This document shows, piece after piece, positions 50,700 to 62,800 of a stretch of DNA of 64,000 nucleotides; positions within the stretch are counted from its first letter, which is position 1; every line of letters begins with the position of its first letter. A program made the position numbers and the translations under genes. Under the pieces are notes generated by a model that was not told the DNA's origin, ran no database searches, and saw nothing but the letters and a program-made list of their open reading frames with translations. Source of the stretch: Liolophura sinensis (lineage: Eukaryota > Mollusca > Polyplacophora > Chitonida > Chitonidae); the NCBI RefSeq assembly GCF_032854445.1, contig NC_088295.1, forward strand, positions 60,121,249 through 60,185,248, in the 5' to 3' direction.

Positions 50700-50850
50700 G
50701 GTGCCTGTGGTATAGTGGGATAACTTACTAGCACAGCACAATCATTTAGGAACCTCTCACCAAAGCGATTCCTGAGAGTTGAAGTCCAGCTTCCTCTCCA
50801 GTTCTTTGCGGGAAGGTTTTCCAGCAACCTGCACTGTATAAAAACGAAAT
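50700..50850 (+). mobile_element. SINE copy, decayed, just after RMI1 stop
   Basis: Head-like GGTGCCTGTGGTATAGTGGG, middle with AGAGTTGAAGTCCAGC and CCAGCAACCTGCA; tail shortened. Probably within the RMI1 3' UTR. Confidence 0.7.
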
Positions 50851-50919
50851 GTTCTAAATTGCATTCATTTTCTGGAAATGCTTCTGTTTTAGGGGAACAT
50901 TTTGTGTCAGAAAATGATA

Positions 50920-50925
50920 AATAAA
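50920..50925 (+). promoter_or_regulatory. Probable RMI1 polyadenylation signal
   Basis: AATAAA 290 bp after the RMI1 stop, immediately beyond a decayed SINE copy (50700-50850) that would lie in the 3' UTR. Confidence 0.45.
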
Positions 50926-51831
50926 GGAGATGTAGAGTGTGCTCTCAGATATCTGGCAGATAACAAGAAGCTTTGTTCAATGTCTACATGCATATAGCAG
51001 TTTGCAGTTGACCTACTTCACAGCTGCATGTTTGTAAGGTAGTGTCTTATTGTTGCGTGATGCAGGAATGTAAAAGTTTACTGTACATTTATTATGACGT
51101 CAGAGCTCTGATTGGAACGTTATGGAACAAATGATTCTTTTTCAACGTCATGGAGTCTGAGTGTAAAATGTCAAAAATGTAAAAACACAAGCGATATTTG
51201 TAATCTCTATGAAGTAACACTTTTATGATTGAAGGAAATTCTGATAGTTCACCTCTGCATAAATCATAAAAGCAAATCTAACAAGTAAACAAACTCAAAT
51301 TCTTTTATTTGTAGAGATGAACACTATGAACTGATGTAACTAGGGAGGTAAACGTACCCGCCGGTGTCTTGCATGACACACTTGATGTTGTTTGAAAGGT
51401 CATTTCTATTTAATATGTATACACATGGCCCACAACTGACAGCAGGGTAGAATGTTTAATATTGCCACCTTTTGCATGAGGTTGTCAGGGTAAAGTTATA
51501 TTTCGTAGAAAATGCTATCCATATCACAGGAAACTAGAATAGACACATTTTGTCAGTTCATGTTCGCCGGGGGAAAAAAAATGACTTTTTATAAAGCCTT
51601 CTCAAGATTGGATGTCTTCATTTTTCTTTGCAATAAATAATTTTATCATTGCATTATTCTATTCATTTGTTTATCACCAAACTCAGTAATTTTCCACTTT
51701 AATGATAGCAGTTACCCAGCTTTATAATGAAGGATCCTGGAATGACAAGGGTAAACCAAGCACCAAGTTACTGATTTATTAAATTTTTTTCATAAGTGTT
51801 TTACACCATACTCCAGAATATTTCACTTATA

Positions 51832-53341
51832 TACTACTGGAATAAAGTAACTGTGCATCATCTGCACTTATGCCATGCTCTAATGAATTAAGATAAGAAT
51901 ATGATATTTGGTATTCTGTTTAATCACTGTTTAACTGTTGACAGGATAATCTCGAAATCTTTATGATTTGACACTAGGCATCATGATACGCCCTCGAAGA
52001 GATGTGGTGTCAAAAGTCAGTTCACAAACTCAATATCGTGTGTGTCCACCACTGGCGCTGATGCAGGCTTGACAACGACGACGCATAGACGACACTAAGC
52101 GAGTGAAGAAAGCTTGGGGAATGTTGTTCCATGTCTGAAGCAACATTTGTCCCAAATCAGCTAACGTCAATGGCTGATTCGGGCCCTGACGTAATCGCCG
52201 TTCCATTTCATCCCATGCGTGCTCGATAGGGGACAGGTCAGGAGAAACTGCTGGCCAAGGGAGTACCGGAATGTTGTGCTGTCTCAAGAAATCCGTCACA
52301 ACACGAGCGACATGTGGACGGGCATTATCTTGCTGAAGTGTGATGTTACGTCCATGTCCTTGAATGAACGCTTGCACATGAGGCAGAATGATCTCGTCCC
52401 TGTATCGCAGGCCTGTCAGATTGCCATTCACAATGACAAGTTGGGTCCGCCCATGAGATGTGATGCCTCCCCATACCATAACGCTGCCGCCACCAAACGC
52501 TCGACGTTGAACAACGCACGCGTCAGCATACTGTTCACCAGGACGTCTGTACACCCTTGCCCTGCCATCTGAGCCGTCCAGATGAAATCTCGACTCGTCA
52601 GTGAACAGAACACCATCCCAATCTTGTCTCCTGTACCGTAGATGTTGTCTGCACCAGACAAGACGTGCCTGTCGGTGACGTTGAAGCAAAATCGGACGTA
52701 TGGCAGGACGTCTGGGCCGGATGTTGCGCTCCCGCAGTCGGTTCCGTACAGTCCTGGAACTGATTGGGCGTAAGTCAGGAATGGTCCGAGCAGTCAAACT
52801 GGAACTCTGGAATCGATTCCTTAGATGGGTCAGCCGAATATGGTTGTCTTGCTGACGTGACGTCACACGTGGATGGCCGGACCGGGGCAAATCTCTCGTG
52901 TTCCCATTCTGTTGAAAACGTCGCCATAGAGAGGATATCGTGTTTCGATGGACACCAAAATGTCTGGCAACTTCATTCTGGGCCATTCCAGTCTCCGGCA
53001 TACCCACGGCGCGGAGACGCTGATTTTCTGTAAGCCGTGGCATGTTGTACGCACAATTTATGTTGAAGTTAACGTGTTTTCCACAACATTTAGAGGCTAA
53101 AGAATAATCAACAGTTCTTCAATTTTCGAAATCAGGTGTGTGAACTTCATGTGTCAAACATCATGCAGGATGTGAGTCATGTCATTATACACGAAGTGCA
53201 CGTGCCACGCGCGATACGTGACATGACATTTCATGAAAAATGCTTGGCTAAATGTTTATTGACGGTTAGGTTTATAACTTTTCAAACATCTTTTGTTTTG
53301 TCCCATTTTCTGTGATGCACAGTTACTTTTTTCCATTAGTA
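51832..53341 (-). mobile_element. Tc1/mariner DNA transposon, complete, with TIRs and TA duplication
   Basis: The element is 1510 bp. The left end and the reverse complement of the right end share about 27 of 29 terminal bases, TACTA-C/A-TGGAA-T/A followed by AAAGTAACTGTGCATCA. It is bounded by TA at 51830-51831 and TA at 53342-53343, the target duplication typical of Tc1/mariner. It carries one intact transposase ORF on minus. The outer flanks join into one interspersed SINE, so the insertion is nested. Confidence 0.95.
52030..53043 (-). CDS. Tc1/mariner-family transposase, intact DD34E
   Basis: Single 337-aa ORF with no frameshift or stop. An N-terminal helix-turn-helix (AQNEVARHFGVHRNTISSLW, residues 21-40) is followed by a second HTH-like region and a basic linker (about 95-125). 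The catalytic triad is visible: D149 in FTDESRF, D239 in QQDNARPH and E274 in SPIEHAWDEM, with 34 residues between the second D and E, hence DD34E. The glycine-rich box GGGSVMVWGGI (about 184-194) is typical of Tc1 transposases. Full length plus near-identical TIRs suggests recent, possibly current, mobility. GC content is higher than in the surrounding introns. Confidence 0.97.
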   Translation of the reverse strand: MPRLTENQRLRAVGMPETGMAQNEVARHFGVHRNTISSLWRRFQQNGNTRDLPRSGHPRVTSRQQDNHIRLTHLRNRFQSSSLTARTIPDLRPISSRTVRNRLRERNIRPRRPAIRPILLQRHRQARLVWCRQHLRYRRQDWDGVLFTDESRFHLDGSDGRARVYRRPGEQYADACVVQRRAFGGGSVMVWGGITSHGRTQLVIVNGNLTGLRYRDEIILPHVQAFIQGHGRNITLQQDNARPHVARVVTDFLRQHNIPVLPWPAVSPDLSPIEHAWDEMERRLRQGPNQPLTLADLGQMLLQTWNNIPQAFFTRLVSSMRRRCQACISASGGHTRY

Positions 53342-53884
53342 TATGATGGGGGCCAGCATTATGGCGGGAGGCAATCAGACAGAGTTGGAGGGAAACAAGT
53401 TACTGATACGAGACGTATATATGCATACCATATGTATACGTATACATGATCTTCCACGAAAGGTACACGATTGTTGGAAAACAGGTGTCTTATCTACTCA
53501 GTCATGGATCTCAAGAGAGGACACGACCTACAGTGAGTTTTTACATGCACAGTTACATGCAACTCTTTCTGTACATCTGCATGTAGCTTTATACACAGGT
53601 CAGTATAACACAATGATAAGTTATTTAAAAACTATAGCAATTCACTCAGAACTTTCGTTTTCTTTCAGTTGACCTGAATTTATTGGTTTACTTGTTTGGA
53701 CAGTTTCACGCTGTAGCCAAGAATGGGCCTTTTATTAGATAGTGGTCAGGGTGGGAGAATCCATTAAGACCTGGGATGAATGACTGATTACAGCCTACAC
53801 CACCTGGACAATATGGCATCCATATCATGGTCAAACCATGCTTAAACCAGGAGACAGTAAACGGTTTTTGATTTTATTATTTCT

Positions 53885-53985
53885 TTGATTAGCATTGAAT
53901 ATTTCACTTATGCGACACCGGCCAGCATTTATGGTGGGAGGAAAACGTGCAGAGACCGGGTGGAAACCCACGGCCATCTGCCAGA
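53885..53985 (-). mobile_element. SINE fragment
   Basis: TGAATATTTCACTTATGCGA...CCAGCATTTATGGTGGGAGG, reverse-oriented body of the main SINE. Confidence 0.75.
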
Positions 53986-54479
53986 TGACCAGGATGCTAT
54001 TTCACGCGAAAAATTCTTTCTACGAAAACGACTACTGTCCTGAAGAGGAGACATACATGTATTAACCTTGAACATGTACTTCAGAATGTCGGACCACAGG
54101 GTAAGTTTATTTCATTGTTGTATGATGCCATACTTGAGATGTTTTCATTGTACATTAGCGTTGTCTGTTATAGGATAGAGGAAACTAGAATGCCCAGGAT
54201 AAACCACTCCCCTTAGGCAAGTCAATGATAGACTTTCCCATGTGTGTCATAGAGAGTTGCATACTAGTGGAAATCTGCCCAAACAGCTCAACATACCACG
54301 CAAAGGCTCCCAAAAATTAACCTCGAGAAAATGCGAAAATTGTCCAATAATACGTTCAAATTTAAATTTAGTATACATTGTACAATATCCCAGGAAATTA
54401 CAATCCTGAATTCCAGATATATATTTGTGCCCCACAAACAATGTGAGTGTGACAAGTTCTGTCCAAGAAAACATCAAAG

Positions 54480-56865
54480 CACAGTCTGTTTCTATGAATA
54501 AGACATGATAAATGTTAATTTATTGCTTTAATGTAATTGTATGTGTACAAAGGACTGACAATAATACAAGTTATATCCGCTCTGAAGACTGGTAAGCCTA
54601 TATATTTTCCCCTTCCCTCCAGTGAACTGAGAAGGCAAGTATGGGAGACCTTCACACGGGGACTCCAAACTACCTCAACAATTCAAACAGTAAAGTATAA
54701 AAATAGAGCCAATAGCACTGGCTATAGACACGGAACAGTTTTATCACATCCTTATCATGATTCATCAGTTCAACTGAAGGCTTCAAGGGCAGGTGTATGT
54801 CAGGCACATATGACAACTGATAAAAACAATCTGACAGCACATCTGTCCATAGGCAGAGAGTAATATTTGATAAACAAAATCTGGTGTACAAAATTGTGCA
54901 AAAATGGCAATATCAAATATGATAGCAGATGCTATGTTAAAAACTAGATCACGTAAATGGATATGTATAAATGATAAAGCCTTTTTTCTTGATATGAATG
55001 GGAGAGAGAAGAACACTGACAAATAGCTGACATGATATTTTCAGAAATGTTGAATTGTGAAGTAAACAATGGAATGACTTCCATGGCAACTATGATAGAT
55101 AAAATAACTGTACATAGATCAAATGTTAACCAGTAAGAAAACAGTTTTGTTCTAGAGATTTCTTTAATATAATGCCATCTTATCGTCACACAAATTATGT
55201 TTCAAGAGTAAGGTGGAATGTGTTTCTAGGAGAACATATTGAACTGTTATGATCAATTTGATAACCAATCAGTACTTCAAGATTACATATTCTGCACAAC
55301 CGACGAAAGTAGCTAAAATAAAAAAAAAATAAAAAATAAAAAAAAAAGATGTTAATAAAATATGCAAAATGTGATAAAGATGGTGGATGTATTCTTAATT
55401 CTGTACACATTTATACAAAGCAAATGACTCCAGCCAATATACAATTACCAGAACTTTTCATATGTAAATAACAACCATACATTCCATTTGTAACAACAAC
55501 TTGTAGTCAATGTCTAATTCCTCGGATGATTTCGAGAACAAACAAGAGGGAAGAATGGAAATTTCTGCGTGGTCCAGATGTATATAAACTTAAAATGAAC
55601 AGTTTGAAGAGAATCAAATGTACTTGTACCTGTCTTGGATAAAAATCCAGAAAGACAACTGCCACGGGAGCACATTAAGAATGATGTAACTTATAGTTTG
55701 GAGGACATTTTAAGTTGATAACATGCCTAATTTTAAACTTGTTTTAAATTTGTAACATCTATATAAGAGTTATATTTTCTGGGGGTATGCGATTGGGTGG
55801 CACTTTCTAATAATCTCTATTTCAAATACTTATTTTGAAATTCTCACGATAATTACCTAACAATCATATATACAACCTGTATGCCAAACGAAAAAAAAAA
55901 AAAAAAAAAAAAAAGATATGCAATATAACACTTGAAAACTATATTTGTTGTGTGGAGAAGTGAAACATTGGTTAGATTTGAAATCAGGTGTTTTCTATAC
56001 AGGCATGCAAAAACAAATCAGAAATAAAACAAAATCCTAATGAACAAAGACATCAAAATTAGCACATTCACCTTGCGTGTTTTCACAGTGGTAATCAAAG
56101 TCAACCAATTTTATTTAAAATAAAAAAAAATAAAAACAAGAACACAAAATTAAAAAAAAAAAAGAAATAACCACTAAAGGTGTGCAGTTCATATGTATTC
56201 TACAGATGTAACCCCTAATATTGAAATATTATGCTGAGGTTTTGTAATGCGCATAATGCATATCTTAAAATGTGGCTCTGCTAAAATAGCTTAACATCTG
56301 TTCCAAAATTAACAAATTTACGAACTATATCCAAAACAGATCAGTTGAATTTTTAATGCTGTGAACAACCTGGATTTGCAGATGTAATACATGTAACTGT
56401 GATATTGTAGCAAATAATGGCAGTTCAAAAGTAATTTACACAAGGACAAAAAACATCACAGTTCTGAATGTGGTAGGCACAACTGAAAAAAAAAAAAAAA
56501 AAAAAGGCACAAGACTTGAAATAATCCTGTCGAAAGGTTCCCCAATCTAGTTTCCATGAAAATGGTACAAATGCTTGAAATGCCACCTTAAACTGGAACT
56601 AATGCTTTGAGCAAATTCCAATGTCGCATGTATCTATCCGGGCCAACACAAGCCTGCCTTGGATAGGCATCATTAACACAGTGGTGTAGTGTGTGGTCAA
56701 AGTCTTAATATGCTGGTTAGATTATGTGGATTCGATATGTACACAGCACACAGTAGCCGTCCACCATGTTCCCAGGGAAACCATATACACTATGTTACCA
56801 TAGCAAAAGGCCACACTGCCAAGACTGGCCTGGAAGAAAATGGTAAAAAGTCTCAAGGCACACAC
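54480..56865 (-). other. Non-coding stretch, probably 3' UTR and downstream of the afadin-like gene
   Basis: No convincing coding exon on either strand. AT-rich with A-runs at 55319-55347, 55890-55915, 56124-56162 and 56484-56504. Short ORFs here have no recognisable content. Confidence 0.4.
56110..56115 (-). promoter_or_regulatory. Candidate polyadenylation signal of the afadin-like gene
   Basis: AATAAA on the minus strand about 750 bp beyond the stop codon. Other AT-rich hexamers lie further left, down to about 54500; which is used cannot be told. Confidence 0.25.
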
Positions 56866-59800
56866 CTATTGACCGTTCTGCATTTGAGATTCAATGGACC
56901 TCTGTACACGTGAGGCCTTGGGTTTTTCTGTTGGGGTATTCTCACCAGCTTCTTTAGCGAAAAACTTCATTTTGTCTCTGAATGACATACGTTCAGTGCC
57001 TGAGCCTTTAAGAGGCTGTTGTGCCTTCTTGGCCTGAATGCGCGATCGCGGGTCACGGTACACTTCCTGGGCACCCACTACCCCCGGGGTGTCTGTCACT
57101 CTATAGGACACGTTTGCAGCACTAGTCTGTTGAGGTGGAGTCTGGAACACATCATTGGGGCCCACTGCGGAGTTTGGGGGCCCCCCATAGGAGTAGCGAC
57201 TGTCATTGGGAGACTGGGGCTCCTGAGAGGAAGTGGAAGAAGACCGATAAGAGGAGTAAGAAGGATGCTGACTGTGGTCATCTTCACTACTCACGCTATA
57301 CGTGTTAATCTGCGTCTCTAGCCCAAATGACACGGACTTCTTAGGCCCGCCCGGACCGCCACTACCATCTAGATTGTTCCTCATGGCGGGTCTGTACGCA
57401 GAACTGTTCATGTAGTTTGTTTGGTCAGTGGGCGGCCCATCTGGCTGACGTATCGATGGCTGCTGGTGATGATGGTGATGCTGCTGGACATACTCGTAGG
57501 AAGACTTGCGTTCTGGAGGCGGTGGAGCGTTTAGCATTCCGCGCTCATACGGCAAATCCATGTGGTTGTTTTGTTGCTGGGCAAGATGTGGAGGTTGCTG
57601 ATACGAGTAGTTGGGCTGTGGTGCCTGGTAACTATGGAACTGGTTGTTGTTGTTGTAAGGCGGGTGGTACGGGGTGGGCTGAGAAAGTGCATCTAGTCTT
57701 TTCCTCTCCTCTTTGACGCGTATTTCGCGCTGCTGCTCCTGGCGTTCCCGCTCCAACTGCTCCTGTCTCTGCCTTGCCAGCTCCTCCTCCTGTTTCCGCG
57801 CCTGGGCACGAAGCGCCGCCTCCTCAGCATCACGCGCTTCCTGCATCTCTCGCATCTGTTCTCTCTCCTGAAACAAAGAATACATGTAACATTTTGTCCA
57901 ATAAAATTATCAAGAGAAAACCATCTTTTGCAACAGATTACCTGAAATGGACTGGGAACACTTTCAAAAAATTCCATGCATCCAATTTCTCATAAGGTTT
58001 TTCTTACATGATGTTTATGTTAAACTATCAGACAGTGATTTATAAGAAACTTCCGAAAAATCCATTTACAAAGTTTTATGGAGTTCACACTTCATAAGAA
58101 TGATAAGCAATATGTTCAAAATTATGGTCAAATGCAATAGAAACAACAACAACAGACTGATATTTACAGGCCATTACGGAAATAGTAAATATCGAAATGT
58201 GTACAACAATCAAATAAGATGAAACAGTAACATGTCACTCATTGTTGCTCCCACTGTCCATCAAAATACTTCAGTCAGTACAAAAACTCTGCAATTTGCT
58301 GATACAATTCACTTTTCATTTCAGTGGTGTATGGACGAATTATATGATAGTGGCCGGGTGGAGACCATAATGCCCACAGCAAACCACTAACCACTACTCC
58401 ATCTGACACAAGAGCTGGATTTCCACCAATGCCTTCACTGATGAGAGACAGATGGGCTGAAGCATGAACAACACTTCACCAGACTCAGTCAGTATTTAGC
58501 CACACAGCCAGTCCAGGGTATGGCTTTAAATTGAAATGTGATCATTAAATGCAGCTTACTCTCCTTGCGATTCTACGTGATTCTATCAATTCTACACTCT
58601 GAGGGAAGACACCTGGTTTTCTGATATGACTGAAAAATACTAGTTAAGGAATGTCCAAGAAAAATACCTTGACAAGCGAGTACACATGGCTTGGACTGTG
58701 ATGGAAACTAACCCACAACATCAAACACAATCTGTTTACTACCCATCCCTTACGCAGGCTAAATTTCTTGATCCTTACCATTTCTCGTTTCTTCTTGAGT
58801 TCCTCCATCTTGCGCTGCCGAGCCTTTTCTTCTTCCTGCATTAACAGTCGCTTGTTCTCTTCAAACTCTCTCCTTTGTCGCTCACGCATATCCTGTAAGA
58901 GCAGATTGTGTTACTTACAAATTCAGGTTTCAACTCAAGGGAGATAGCTCTGATATAACCCAATAGAGCTGAGTTATCTTCCCTTTAACAACATCCCGAT
59001 GTCATCCACTTCTGACTAGGTTGTAACCGTACTGTTTCTCATTTGACTTACAATAAAAACATTGCAGGACTAGATTCGTTTCTACAGCAACAAATCTGCT
59101 CAGCTTCTGATCACGTGGTACACAAATTCTTCTACAGCAACCAAGCAAAAGTTTGGAGTAAGAAAATACTAGATGGACACAAATAGGTATTTTAAAGGCT
59201 CAGGATTACAACCAACAAATGATGTTAATACCACAATCTCCACTTTGTACATGCTGTTAATGATGATTTCAACTTTATTCATGTGAATTTGTCACAATAA
59301 ACAAGTTGAAGACTCGTTTGAACTGTTCAGCTCCTCTAACCCTGGAATACAGAAGCAGGTGACCAGAGGCCCGCTCTGCAAAAGCTGTCATCACAGTGAC
59401 ATATCTCTTCACTGTTTATTGTCATGAAAGTTGCACCAGATGCAGTTTGCAAATGACTTTTAAAACAAACCCTTTGGTCCACTTTCACTTTGAAAATCAA
59501 TTTTCAGAAACTTATTTCACAAATTGTGTCGCCTATAGGGTGCTATAACTTAGACGTCTAAGACAGTTTTGAAGTTTTGTGAAAGTGGCCCTGGATCACC
59601 AATCCCCAGAGTGAAGTCATTAGTATGTTTTGTTTTCTAATCAAATTCTTACCCTCTGGCGCTGTAAGTATTCTTCCTGTTTCTTTTCTTTCAACTCTTG
59701 TCTTTTTTGTTGGCGAATTCGTTGCTCTTCCCTTTCCTTTTCAAACATTTCTAATTTTCTTTGCAACCTGGAAAGAAAATGACGTAAATATTCCTGAATC

Positions 59801-62800
59801 CAGTTATCTTACCAATGTTAACATACATGTAAACATTATTTCATCCCCCTGTTTTCAAGGTCATTCTTTTATTTGCGACACACATATGCTCTATGACGTT
59901 GTTTTGGGGATGGTGAACAGTAAATAATTTTGCCTTAAAACTTGTCCTTTTCGAGGAAACTAAATGTCACAAAAAGTTACCAGTGTTGCTTTGATGCATT
60001 TTTCCAGTAGAATGTCACCCTTCCTTCCAAACCAACTTCAAAACAAGTTTTTAAGATCAACAGAACTCCCAGAATCAGGTAAAATGTGCAACTTGATCAT
60101 GGGCAAAATTTTAGGTTCACAGTGAGGGCATTTTTTGAAAAATATGCACGCGTCACAGCTTGTCACAGTTCAGTGTTTGGTCATTTGTTATTGTTCTGAG
60201 ACTTCTACATGTACACAGAGTAGTAAAAAAATCAGATCCGGTTTTTCTTGATATCTTATGAAATTCGGTATCGTTTTTTTATTGAAAGTTTCTACTTTCC
60301 AGTATCTACATCACAGCTTACCTTTCCATTCTATCCTTTTCTCGCTCATATTCATCGTAGCGATGCCGATGGTGCATCTCCTCCAGACGCAACTTCGTCT
60401 TCAGCAAATCATCTTGCACTTTTTGTATTAACTGTTCCCTTTCCTGCAAATGTCACAAAATATAAGTTTATACTAGAGCCCTAAGTCAAGATTAGTTGAC
60501 TTTTCCTACCCCATATTCAAGGACTTTTGGAACTAAGTAACTGTTTATTCCAGGGCTTATCGAGGTCTACATAGTACCTAATTTCTCAAATACAAACAGC
60601 TAGAATGAGACTTACTGCATACTTCCTTCATATGAATCTTTTTCTACGGGTTATTAGCTTATCTACTTATATATTATTTCTTACATATTCCTTTGGGAAC
60701 TGGTGTTTTAGATTGTTCTGGAAAAGCTTCTTGTGATCATAGACTTGGAAAAGCCCCTTTATCTTTTTTGGAGTGGTCAGAACGTCAGAACTTGACACTT
60801 TGACTACGCATCAGTCGTACACTAAACAACAAGTTGCTGATCTACTCACCAGTAAAAACAAGCCACTCACCACTAACGACAAGCCACTCACCTGTAACGA
60901 CAAGCCACTCACCACTAACAACAAGCCACTCACCACTAACGACAAGCCACTCACCACTAATCTTTCAGAGACCTCATTGTCAGAGTCGTCGTCGTCCTCG
61001 TCCTCATCGTCATCATTGCCACGCTTATCCACCTCCTCCACACGACGCTGGAACTCCTGTTCCAGACGCAGCTTCTTCAGCCTGTCCTCTTCCTGGGGAC
61101 TGATGTACTGCAGCTTTGACTCCAGCTCTGCAATCTCCTGCTCCCGCATCTGCTTCAGCGTCATCTGCTGCTTCTTCATCTCCTTCTCCTTCTCTTCCCG
61201 ATCCCACGGAGACGACGGCATCCCCTTCTCCCCGTGCTCTGCCTTAACATTAACATTCTTCACAGGTTTCATGGCCACTGGCGGTTTCCTCTGACCGCTA
61301 ATGTCATTGCGGTTGACAGGCTCTTGAAGCGGGGATGAATTTCTTCCTTGGTCATAACGTGGGTGGTAGTTTGAAAGTTGGGCAAGTGGCTGGGATCCAG
61401 GTTGGCCCCGGGGGTCATATTGAGTCCTATCAGGCCCATCGTGAAATCGGTTAATGTTCTGGTAGTTTGGCTGAGAGGAGTAAGGGTCAGACTGCTGAGA
61501 GCCCGGGGAGTGCTGTGCAGCAGGGTTATAAGAGTCTCTATTGTATACATGGTCTGGGTAGGTCTGGGGTCTGTCTGCCTCGTGGAGGCCCCGTCTCGGG
61601 TCCCGGGGGTCTCTGTATGCCTCCATGCTTTCATACGGCTGGTTCAGCTGCTGCATGAGGCGATCCTGTTCCCGTCGGATAGTCTGCTCAAGTCTGTAAT
61701 CTGATGAGGAGGGTGGTGGTGGAGGTGGGGGCAATTCCACTTCTTCCGGGGGAGGAGGCAGCTCTGGAGGCACCTCAGGGGGAGGGGGAAGCTCCTGGGC
61801 CTCTGGTTGTCCATACCCAGGGGGATAACGACTCCTGTTGGGCTGTGGTTCGTAGTAAGACATCTGTGGATTATGACCATAAGGTGGCTGGGAGCTGTTG
61901 TTCGCTGGGTATGAAGGATGCTGAGGAATGTTGTTCTGTGGATAGTTGTTTGGCTGGTAATTGCTCTGTGGATTATTGTTTGGCTGGTAATTGTTCTGTG
62001 GATTGTTGTTTGGCTGGTAGTTGTTCTGTTGTCTGGGCTCTGGGTGATTGTTTAGCCTCTGGTCAGGTCGTTGTTGATGTTGCTGGGGCTCCCCTTGGCG
62101 TTTCTGATCTTGATACTGAGGCTGTTTGTTGCGTCTATCAACTGGCTGTCTCTGGACTTCGACGTGCGACACTTTATCTGGCCTGGTTGCTACATTCTTC
62201 CATGTGGGCACCTGTGACCTTGTCACTTCAATGTGCTGGATTTTGGATGGTGCAGGTTTATGAGTCACAGCTGGCTTGGACTTGACCTGAGGGCGATCAT
62301 GTGCCATGTCTTGAGGGCCTCGCTCATGTGGCCTAGGACTTGTGTTCTCATAGTACCCCACCTGTCGTGGTTGGTTAAATCCAGTGCCCCTGGGGTCGTG
62401 CTCTGGGCCATGCTGCCCGTATGGTGGATTCGGCCTATCGGGGTAACCCGGACGTCTCTCAATGGACTGGGAGTTTGGTGAAAGCTGTGCTTTGTGGTTA
62501 GACCTTTCATTCCTCTCTTGCCACTCCCGAACACGGCTTGCTTCAAACTCTTCCGACTTGGGTCGTATCTGGTGCGTATCCGGTCTCTCTGGCTGCGACA
62601 TGTACGCCGATCTAGGGCGATTATCATCCCTCTGCAAGGAAGACGAAGACGAAGAGGACGTCCTCTTGTTGGGCACTGCTTGTTGTGGAGGCGACCATTT
62701 GTTTCTGGAGTCATTACTGGCATTGCTATAGTTGGGGGAGTTGTTATCAAACCTCCTGTTATTAGGGGGCTGGTCTTTATGCCTAGCCGGGTCCATGCGG

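Larger units (their letters stand above)
51795..53395 (-). mobile_element. SINE split by the Tc1 element
   Basis: Left part 51795-51831 (GTGTTTTACACCATACTCCA, then AATATTTCACTTATA) and right part 53344-53395 (TGATGGGGGCCAGCATTATG) join across the transposon into the usual reverse-oriented SINE tail and body. Only the TA is duplicated. Confidence 0.9.

Noticed and set aside
52219-52572. 117-codon ORF on plus inside the transposon
   Set aside because: Antisense shadow of the transposase.
57019-57321. CRISPR-like or satellite character for short repeats in the window
   Set aside because: No equal-length spacers between repeats anywhere; this is eukaryotic sequence and the tandem repeats are minisatellites.
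61704-62285. 193-codon plus-strand ORF, and several others in 61000-62850
   Set aside because: Antisense or shifted frames of the large low-complexity afadin-like exon, where composition keeps other frames open.
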